Assembly: GCA_958421655.1 (NCBI GenBank)
Contig: CATZMG010000001.1
Coordinates: 32,749 to 96,748, forward strand
Direction of reading: 5' to 3'
DNA length: 64,000 nt
Origin: an uncultured Collinsella sp.
GTDB taxonomy: Bacteria > Actinomycetota > Coriobacteriia > Coriobacteriales > Coriobacteriaceae
Shown here: one piece after another, positions 58,629 to 64,000 of the stretch
Numbering within the stretch: position 1 is the first letter of the stretch
Layout of the letters: each line of letters starts with the position of its first letter
Notes under the pieces: generated by a model
What the model saw: the letters and a program-made list of their open reading frames with translations, nothing else
The model's database searches: none
What the model was told of the DNA's origin: nothing
Made by a program: the position numbers and the translations under genes

Positions 58629-59213
58629 TTACAGCTTGTTAGCGATCTTCTTTGCCGTGCGCTTGACGCCGGCCACAAGACCTCCCGCAGGATGCTCCTT
58701 TTCGTAGGCTAGACGCTTCTCACGCTTGGCGTACTCTTCGACGATGATGTCGCCATACTCGTCTTCGATCTTGTCGAAGAAGTCGACGGCGCCCTTAATT
58801 TCCTCGGCGGTCGGGTGTCCCTTTTGGACACCGCCGGCGAGCTTGAACGGCCCCCACGTATCAAAGCCGGGGCAGCCGTAGACACCCATAAAGATGGCCT
58901 GCCTCATGCGGCAGATGCCATCGATATCCTTGCCGTACCACTTGTTTTTGCCACCGTAGGTCATAAGGCCAAACACCTTGTCCTGCGGCTGCAGCACGTT
59001 CGTGAGCACGCGTGCCATGTCCTTGTCGATCTCGGAGTAATAGATTCCCGTGGCGACACCGATCAGATGATATTCGTGCAGGTTGGGATACTCGTTTTTG
59101 CCAAGCGCCTTGACGTCGAGGGTATCGATCTCGGGGTGTGCCTCGACGATGGCGTCCACGAGCTTTTTCGTATTGCCGTGATGGCGCGAGGCGTAGAGGA
59201 TGATGGTTCGCAT
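58629..59213 (-). CDS. Flavodoxin-family protein
   Basis: 194 residues. The FMN-binding loop reads ILYASRHHGNTKKLVDAI near the N-terminus, and VFGLMTYGGKNKWYGKDIDG follows, with FMGVYGCPGFDTWGPF later. The C-terminus is a basic helical tail (GLVAGVKRTAKKIANKL). A flavodoxin-like electron carrier or NAD(P)H-dependent reductase is expected; the partner is unknown. The start at 59213 is chosen because GAAAGG lies before it and the signature then begins at residue 4. It is transcribed against the neighbouring sugar genes. Confidence 0.85.
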   Translation of the reverse strand: MRTIILYASRHHGNTKKLVDAIVEAHPEIDTLDVKALGKNEYPNLHEYHLIGVATGIYYSEIDKDMARVLTNVLQPQDKVFGLMTYGGKNKWYGKDIDGICRMRQAIFMGVYGCPGFDTWGPFKLAGGVQKGHPTAEEIKGAVDFFDKIEDEYGDIIVEEYAKREKRLAYEKEHPAGGLVAGVKRTAKKIANKL

Positions 59214-59370
59214 AAGAAGGCCTTTCAGCTGTAATTGCATCAATGTCTGTATGGTACCCCGTTACATGGCTGGGATACCGGACGCGTCGATGAACGTGCG
59301 GGTTTGTCCTTTGGTCAGGGCCGAGACGGGTTCTTGCGAGCAAAAAAGCAGTTGTTCGAAAGGATGGGCA

Positions 59371-60252
59371 ATGGAATACGCTCTCTCCAACGATTCGATT
59401 TCTATTAAGGTGTCCACGGCTGGCGGTTCGTTTACCTCGATTGAGGCCGGAGGTCGCGAGTATCTGTGGCAGGGCGATCCCGCCGTGTGGTCTGGCCAGG
59501 CACCGATTTGCTTCCCGATTTGCGGAGGCTTGCGCGACAACAGCGCCATGACGTTTGCCGGGCATCATGTAAAGCTCGCTCGCCACGGGTTTGCGCGCAA
59601 ACAGGAGTGGAAGCTGCTGAGCCAAGGCGAGAACGAGCTGGCGATGTGCCTGGCTTCGGAGGATAACGCCGCGCTGCTGAGCGATTATCCGTACCCGTTT
59701 AAGCTTGTCGCTCGTTATACGCTCGAGGATACCGCCGTGCGCGTCTCCTATGAGGTGACCAACGAGGGGACCGAGGACATGCCGTTCTTTATCGGCGGTC
59801 ATCCCGGCTTTAGGTGTCCGCTCGATGAGGGCGAGGCCTATACGGACTACGAGTTGCGCTTTGAGAAAGACGAGGCTGCGGAGCTCTGCACCGCCGTTCC
59901 CTCGACTGGCTTGATTGACGTGGCAAACCGCTCCAAGAACCCCATGGTGGGAAAGACGCTGCCCCTGTCGCACGAGCTCTTCGATTTTGCGGAGACCATC
60001 TTTGACGTGCTCGAGAGCCGTCAGGTTACGCTTTCTAAGAAGGGGGAGGACAAGGGCGTCCGCCTGAGCTTTGAGGGCTTCCCGTATCTCATTGTGTGGA
60101 GTAAGCCCGAGGGCGATTTTGTTGCAGTTGAACCCTGGGGCGGCCTCTCGACCTGCTCCGATGAGGACGACGTACTTGAGCATAAGCGCGGCTGCCTTGT
60201 CGCCAAGCCCAAGGAGACCATCGTACGCTCGTTCACGATTGAGATTCTGTAA
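59371..60252 (+). CDS. Aldose 1-epimerase family protein
   Basis: 293 residues of the galactose mutarotase/YeaD-like fold. Visible elements: the Arg-containing ICFPICGGLRD, ARHGFARKQEW with the conserved His, FFIGGHPGFRCPL with a second His, and WSKPEGDFVAVEPWGG with the catalytic Glu. It interconverts sugar anomers, here most plausibly of galacto-hexoses or their phosphates. GAAAGGATGGGCA precedes the ATG. The LacC-type kinase follows 59 bases later. Confidence 0.88.
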   Translation: MEYALSNDSISIKVSTAGGSFTSIEAGGREYLWQGDPAVWSGQAPICFPICGGLRDNSAMTFAGHHVKLARHGFARKQEWKLLSQGENELAMCLASEDNAALLSDYPYPFKLVARYTLEDTAVRVSYEVTNEGTEDMPFFIGGHPGFRCPLDEGEAYTDYELRFEKDEAAELCTAVPSTGLIDVANRSKNPMVGKTLPLSHELFDFAETIFDVLESRQVTLSKKGEDKGVRLSFEGFPYLIVWSKPEGDFVAVEPWGGLSTCSDEDDVLEHKRGCLVAKPKETIVRSFTIEIL

Positions 60253-60311
60253 TTCCGTTTTGTCGACTCGTATCGCGAGGCACAAGGAGCCTGCGAGATA
60301 AGGAGCTAAAA

Positions 60312-61247
60312 ATGATCCTCACCGTTACGATGAACCCGTCTGTCGATACGCGCTATCAGCTCGATGAGCTCATTATCGACGACGTCAACCGCGTGACGCC
60401 CGAAAAGACCGCCGGCGGCAAGGGCCTCAACGTGGCCCGTGTGCTGGGTCAGCTGGGCGACGACGTTGTGGCAACCGGTCTGCTCGGCGGCCACATGGGC
60501 GCCTACATGGCTGAGCTCATGGACGCCAACGGTATTAACAACGACTTTGTGCCCATCAAGGGCGAGACTCGCATTTGCCTTAACATTCTCCACGCCGGCA
60601 ACCAGACCGAGCTGCTCGAGAGCGGCCCGACAATTGCCCCCGAGGAGCTCGATGCCTTTACCGCCAAGTTTACCGAGCTTGCGGGCAAGGCCGACGTTGT
60701 CACCATTTCGGGTTCTCTGCCCCGCGGTGTCGAGGCAGACTACTATGCCAAGATCACGGGCATTGCCGAGAACGCCGGCGCCAAGGTGCTGCTCGATACC
60801 TCGGGCGCTTCGCTCGAGGCCGCCCTTAAGTCCGAAATTAAGCCCGAGCTGGTCAAGCCTAACCTGACCGAGATCAACGGCCTTCTGGGCACGAGCTTTA
60901 CCACCGACGATGTGGACGAGCTCCGCGCCGCGCTCGCCTCTGATGCCCGCTTTTCCGATATCCCCTGGGTCGTCGTGTCCATGGGCGCTGCCGGCTCCGT
61001 TGGCTTCCACAATGGCCGTGCGTTCCGCGCAAAGACGCCCGATATCCCTGCCGTTAACGCCACGGGCTCTGGTGACTCCACTATCGCAGGCTTCGCACAT
61101 GCCATCGCTGCTGGCGCAGACGACGAGACGGTGCTGCGTACCGCCAACACCTGCGGCAAGCTCAATGCCATGGATCCCATGACCGGCCATCTGGTCATGG
61201 ACCGTTGGGACGAGGTCTACAACGGCGTTGTTGTGACTGAGCTGTAA
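60312..61247 (+). CDS. lacC: Tagatose-6-phosphate kinase (LacC-type, PfkB family)
   Basis: 311 residues. MILTVTMNPSVDTRYQLDEL and TAGGKGLNVARVLGQLG match streptococcal LacC closely, with ISGSLPRGVEADYYAKI, KPNLTEINGLLG and NATGSGDSTIAGFAHA including the catalytic Asp. 1-phosphofructokinase (FruK) is the main alternative, but the strand pattern and context fit LacC. It makes tagatose-1,6-bisphosphate, following AgaS. TAAGGAGCTAAAA precedes the ATG. The aldolase that would complete the pathway is not in the window. A nagA relic starts about 20 bases after the stop. Confidence 0.9.
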   Translation: MILTVTMNPSVDTRYQLDELIIDDVNRVTPEKTAGGKGLNVARVLGQLGDDVVATGLLGGHMGAYMAELMDANGINNDFVPIKGETRICLNILHAGNQTELLESGPTIAPEELDAFTAKFTELAGKADVVTISGSLPRGVEADYYAKITGIAENAGAKVLLDTSGASLEAALKSEIKPELVKPNLTEINGLLGTSFTTDDVDELRAALASDARFSDIPWVVVSMGAAGSVGFHNGRAFRAKTPDIPAVNATGSGDSTIAGFAHAIAAGADDETVLRTANTCGKLNAMDPMTGHLVMDRWDEVYNGVVVTEL

Positions 61248-61264
61248 GAGTTTGGGCGACGGCT

Positions 61265-61412
61265 CCGGCATCGCTTGCTAGCTCATGTTGACGACAAGTG
61301 CGGTAGCATTATGCCGGGGCGCGACGCCGACGTTGTCGTGTTCAATCCCGACCTTACCCTGGTCGAGACGTATGTGGGCGGCAACAGCGTCGGTAACGCG
61401 TTTATCGAGTAG
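61265..61412 (+). pseudogene. nagA 3'-end remnant
   Basis: From 61284 to the TAG at 61410-61412 the frame reads HVDDKCGSIMPGRDADVVV..., matching the final 42 residues of NagA (57384-58553) at 36 of 42 positions, including the ending VGNAFxE and stop. Upstream similarity continues weakly to CCGGCA at about 61265 but with small insertions. There is no start codon in frame or upstream domain, so it is a non-functional relic of a second copy of nagA lost by deletion or left by recombination. Confidence 0.85.
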
Positions 61413-61444
61413 CCGCCAAAGGAACGATCCGAGAGGGGATTTAG

Positions 61445-61918
61445 ATGATTTACGGTGCACTGGGCGATATCGAGGAGTACCGCGGAATGCTCAAGGGCCT
61501 CGACGTGCTGATCGACTGGCTCGAGGAGAACGACCCGGCGCAGCTCGAGGTCGGCAGCCATCCGATTCTGGGCGAAAAGGTCTATGCGAACGTCATGGCT
61601 CCCACGACGCGTCCCGAGGCCGAGGCCCACTACGAGACGCATCAGCGCTATCACGACCTGCAGATCGACGTCGAGGGTCGCGAGGCCTTTAAGGTCGCCA
61701 CGGGCAGCCTGACGCTGGTCCAGGAGTTTGACGAGAAGGACGACTACGATCTTGTCGATTCCGACGCCTCGATCGCCGGCGATCTTGCCGACGACAAGTT
61801 TGCGCTGTTCGTTGCCGGCGAGCCTCACATGCCCACGCTCGAGTTCCCGGGCGATGGCGCACAGCCGGTCAAGAAGATCTGCTTTAAGCTGCTTGCAGAC
61901 GCTTACTGGGAGGAATAG
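61445..61918 (+). CDS. YhcH/YjgK/YiaL family protein
   Basis: 157 residues, single DUF386 cupin-like domain. It has the family blocks HYETHQRYHDLQIDVEGRE with metal-binding His residues and FALFVAGEPHMPTLEF. Family members sit in sialic-acid, N-acetyl-sugar or gulonate gene clusters and are thought to act on sugar anomers. Here it ends the amino-sugar cluster after the nagA relic. AGAGGGGATTTAG precedes the ATG at 61445. Confidence 0.88.
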   Translation: MIYGALGDIEEYRGMLKGLDVLIDWLEENDPAQLEVGSHPILGEKVYANVMAPTTRPEAEAHYETHQRYHDLQIDVEGREAFKVATGSLTLVQEFDEKDDYDLVDSDASIAGDLADDKFALFVAGEPHMPTLEFPGDGAQPVKKICFKLLADAYWEE

Positions 61919-61976
61919 CGCGCTACTCGGCTGAGCTGTTCGCGTGTTGGCGTGATTCCATTGAGGAGCGCGCTTG

Positions 61977-62028
61977 AGCCCCGTTAATCGCGGTCCCCTT
62001 GGGGATTGCGGTTGGCGGGGCTTTTTGT
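61977..62028 (+). terminator. Terminator after YhcH gene
   Basis: Outer AGCCCCG/CGGGGCT plus inner CCGTTAATCGCGG and TCCCC/GGGGA pairings, then TTTTTG. Confidence 0.82.
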
Positions 62029-62064
62029 TGAGTAGGGGAGTTATCGGCGGCGTTGTGCTTGGAT

Positions 62065-62430
62065 TTATTTGCGAAGAACATCGGCTAGCCGCAGGATTGA
62101 AATCATCGACCGATAAGTGAGTTCCACTTTTTCGCCCGCAAGCAGTCGTTTCGAGCCAATCTCATCTAGCCCCACAAGCCGAGAAAACAGCGGGCCGCTC
62201 ATCGTGCCCTCGTCAATTGATTCCCCTATGGTCTTCAAAACGTCCGTATCATGAAGCGATGCCGAGCTGTAGGGGGCAACACGAGCGGAACTCTCAATTA
62301 ACGACGAGACAAAAGGATGGAGATGCTTTGGACATAGTCCATCAAACACCACATCCCCATTGTCGTTCGAGCCGACCAGGCGCCAAGTATAATGATCGAC
62401 CCAGTCATCTCCGTCATATATGGCGTCCAT
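62065..62430 (-). CDS. Unknown protein, less GC-rich
   Basis: About 121 residues (MDAIYDGDDWVDHYTWRLVG...), soluble. ATG 62430 has GGGAAG six bases upstream and lies 14 bases after the preceding gene's stop. A longer open frame reaches 62520 only by reading over that gene's end. No family is recognised; the end TYRSMISILRLADVLRK is helical. It is probably co-transcribed with the secreted-protein gene upstream. Base composition is visibly lower in GC than the neighbourhood, hinting at acquisition. Confidence 0.5.
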   Translation of the reverse strand: MDAIYDGDDWVDHYTWRLVGSNDNGDVVFDGLCPKHLHPFVSSLIESSARVAPYSSASLHDTDVLKTIGESIDEGTMSGPLFSRLVGLDEIGSKRLLAGEKVELTYRSMISILRLADVLRK

Positions 62431-62444
62431 GAGCAACTTCCCGT

Positions 62445-62966
62445 CTAGAGAGAGAAACCTATTTGGACATCGGGGCGCAAGACCGCAATCCATATCGGGC
62501 CTGCAGCAGCTCCAACCCAACGCACCACATAGGTTCCCTTTCGTACATGTGTATCAATCTGCCCCGAAATGCCGGTGAATGCAATTCCAGACCCATTTGT
62601 CGGATAGCAATCGACGTATTTTTGTTTTCCGCTCACAACCTTGTATAGATATATCGTTCCAGCAAAAGAGAAGGGATCGTTCGCAATTTTGTCCGGAAGA
62701 ACTTGCCACCTCAAAATCCCGCTACCAATATGGTCAAGCTTGACCGTTCCGCCGTCCCCCTCAAAAGTGGCAAGGGGATTTACCCCAGACTGAGAGTCGG
62801 CATCGCCCTCCTTAGCAGTTATCAGCAGGCTGCCCGTATAAGACTGCTGAGGCTCACCTTCAGGACAGGCAGCCTCGGCCCAAGAAGGGCCACTCAGGCA
62901 GAACAGTCCGAGCAGCATCATTACCAACAAAAGAAAGCCCTTAGTTCTTTTCATCTCTATCCCCAA
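62445..62966 (-). CDS. Secreted protein of unknown function
   Basis: About 173 residues from the GTG/ATG region, with MKRTKGFLLLVMMLLGLFCL as the signal peptide ending PSWAEAA. The ORF start at 62966 gives four extra residues (MGIE); the ATG at 62954 is equally likely. The mature part of about 140 residues is beta-rich (GTVKLDHIGSGILRWQVL, GTYVVRWVGAAAGP), without membrane segments or known domain. It is GC-poorer than neighbouring genes and pairs with the small gene at 62065. Confidence 0.6.
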   Translation of the reverse strand: MGIEMKRTKGFLLLVMMLLGLFCLSGPSWAEAACPEGEPQQSYTGSLLITAKEGDADSQSGVNPLATFEGDGGTVKLDHIGSGILRWQVLPDKIANDPFSFAGTIYLYKVVSGKQKYVDCYPTNGSGIAFTGISGQIDTHVRKGTYVVRWVGAAAGPIWIAVLRPDVQIGFSL

Positions 62967-63173
62967 CGTCTCTCGACATTTGTATATCGTGACTATTTTA
63001 GATCTATATGGCCAATTCGAGCCCTCACCATGGCATTTGTTGCACTGGGTTTCTTTTCATTAATTTTTCACTTTGGTAAATCCCCGCCCCTAAGCATTAA
63101 ACCCGAAGTCCACCGAGTGGGCGAATTGACGTGGCGATGCTTGGATTGGCACACACGTACTCAAAATCGGCAA

Positions 63174-63198
63174 CAAAAAAGCCGCCCGAAGGCGGCTA
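63174..63198 (-). terminator. tRNA-Thr terminator
   Basis: On the minus strand AGCCGCC-TTCG-GGCGGCT is followed by TTTTTTG. It lies 10 bases after the tRNA 3' end. Confidence 0.85.
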
Positions 63199-63208
63199 TC
63201 TTGTGCAA

Positions 63209-63284
63209 TGGAGCCAGCGACCGGGCTCGAACCGGTGACCCCCGCTTTACGAGAGCGGTGCTCTACCAACTGAGCTACGCTGGC
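63209..63284 (-). tRNA. tRNA-Thr (CGT anticodon)
   Basis: On the minus strand the 76 bases fold as a full cloverleaf: acceptor GCCAGCG/CGCTGGC, D-arm GCTCAGTTGGTAGAGC, anticodon stem CCGCT/AGCGG with loop CTCGTAA (anticodon CGT, reading ACG), a short variable loop, T-arm CCGGTTCGAGCCCGG and encoded CCA end. Confidence 0.97.
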
Positions 63285-63441
63285 GGACATGTGGTGACGC
63301 AACTGAGGCGTCAACGGCTGTCTATGATACGGGACATCGCAAATCCGCGCAAGTGTTCTGACGGCTTTTCTCACTTTAAATGCACTAATATTGGAGACGT
63401 GATGTCTTGCTCTTACGGGTCTCAAACAGAATGGGGCTGCC

Positions 63442-63954
63442 ATGGCTCAACCCAAGATCCTTCTCACACGTATCGATGATCGGTTTATTTACGGGCAAGA
63501 CGTTGAGCTGTGGAACGAGGCTGTGGGTTCCAACCTCGTCCTAATCGTCAACGACGAAATCGCGGCGGATTCGCGCAAGTGGGCGCCTATGAGGGTCGCG
63601 GCGCCCGAGGGCGTGTGGACGCGGTTTTTCTCAGTGCAAAGGACCATCGACATCATTCATACCGCAACGCCGCGTCAATGGATTCTCATCATGGTGGCGT
63701 CGCCCGCGGATGCGCTCGCGCTGGTCAAGGGCGGTTTGCCCATTACCAAGATCAGTATCGGTCACATGCAAGCAGGGGAGGGCAAGCGTCCCGCGACGCC
63801 CACAGTTGCCGTAGACGACACAGACGTCGCCGCCTTCAAAGAGCTGCAAGAACTCGGCATAGAGCTAGAAATCCGCTACCTCCCCAGCTCCAATCCCGAC
63901 CCCATTCAACTAGTCGTTGGGGACACCCTTGGCACCTGGGGACGTTCCTTTTAA
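63442..63954 (+). CDS. Orphan PTS mannose-class IIB paralogue lacking the active histidine
   Basis: 170 residues, about half identical to the IIB at 52623. The active-site block reads RIDDRFIYGQ where the normal IIB has RIDNRLVHGQ: residue 17 is Tyr instead of the phosphorylated His. Surrounding secondary-structure blocks (SNLVLIVNDEIAAD, KRPATPTVAVDDTDVAAFKELQELG) are kept. The last 20 residues are encoded by repeat R1 sequence (from about 63905), so the original end has been replaced. No IIA, IIC or IID accompanies it. It is either decaying or a regulator; a TCAAACAGAATGGGGCTGCC leader precedes the ATG. Confidence 0.85.
   Translation: MAQPKILLTRIDDRFIYGQDVELWNEAVGSNLVLIVNDEIAADSRKWAPMRVAAPEGVWTRFFSVQRTIDIIHTATPRQWILIMVASPADALALVKGGLPITKISIGHMQAGEGKRPATPTVAVDDTDVAAFKELQELGIELEIRYLPSSNPDPIQLVVGDTLGTWGRSF
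63905..63953 (-). repeat. Dispersed repeat family R1, rearranged copy in a gene end
   Basis: The reverse complement contains GGAACGTCCCC, AAGGGTGTCCCC and AACGACTAGTTG, the building blocks of the copies at 6108 and 8296 but in another order. Confidence 0.6.
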
Positions 63955-64000
63955 TATGAGCAGGACATTGTCAAGAGGCAAAATCGGGCCTGGCCCCAAC

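Overview
The window is visibly GC-rich DNA with AGGAGG-type ribosome binding sites, occasional GTG/TTG starts and short intergenic gaps. A mannose-class PTS, a galactitol-type PTS fragment, Mn-dependent pyrophosphatase, NhaA, GluQ-RS, RicT and HypA/HypB together point to an anaerobic gut actinobacterium of the class Coriobacteriia, most likely Collinsella or a close relative. That assignment is inference from protein style, not from a marker gene search.

Layout. 1-720: 3' end of a galactitol-type PTS IIB gene and a VOC protein. 730-3340: a leftward response regulator/histidine kinase pair and a UBA/DUF4342-like membrane protein. 3694-9000: small membrane protein, metallophosphoesterase, GluQ-RS, a large DUF2207 membrane protein flanked by two copies of a dispersed repeat, and a GNAT. 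9278-15305: purH, an unknown protein, and a PucR regulator divergent from an ornithine cyclodeaminase-like/aminotransferase pair. 15476-19161: a BceRS-like two-component system, a universal stress protein with a strongly structured 3' region, and UppP. 19517-28380: UvrD/PcrA helicase, ManA, GntR regulator, ROK glucokinase, Mn-pyrophosphatase, NhaA. 29117-36046: aminotransferase, STAS protein, a TatA/B-TatC-HypA-HypB run, and a type IA topoisomerase that looks archaeal-like. 36163-42920: zinc-ribbon membrane protein, tmk-holB-ricT, ComF and a nuclease-like unknown protein. 43656-51231: solute-binding lipoprotein, HPF, DegV, a dehydrogenase with a His/Cys-rich tail, membrane and HEAT proteins, NAD-type isocitrate/isopropylmalate dehydrogenase and an acidic membrane protein.

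51860-61918 is the most coherent pathway: mannose-class PTS IIA-YajC-IIB-IIC-IID, a GntR/UTRA regulator, an AgaS-like SIS deaminase/isomerase, N-acetyl-hexosamine-6-phosphate deacetylase, a flavodoxin, an aldose-epimerase-like protein, a LacC-type tagatose-6-phosphate kinase, a 42-codon relic of a second nagA, and a YhcH/YiaL protein. Together these fit uptake and breakdown of N-acetylgalactosamine (or a related amino sugar) through tagatose-6-phosphate; only the aldolase step is not seen. A palindrome of the form TGGT-N4-ACCA occurs upstream of both the PTS genes and agaS and is the best candidate operator for the GntR protein.

62065-63954 holds two less GC-rich unknown genes, a tRNA-Thr(CGT) and an orphan PTS IIB paralogue in which the phosphorylated histidine is replaced by tyrosine.

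The intergenic DNA carries at least four families of dispersed palindromic repeats, a 30-bp-arm inverted repeat after the helicase gene, a 36-bp tandem duplication over a gene end, and two candidate structured RNAs. No CRISPR array, rRNA, prophage or intact transposase was found.
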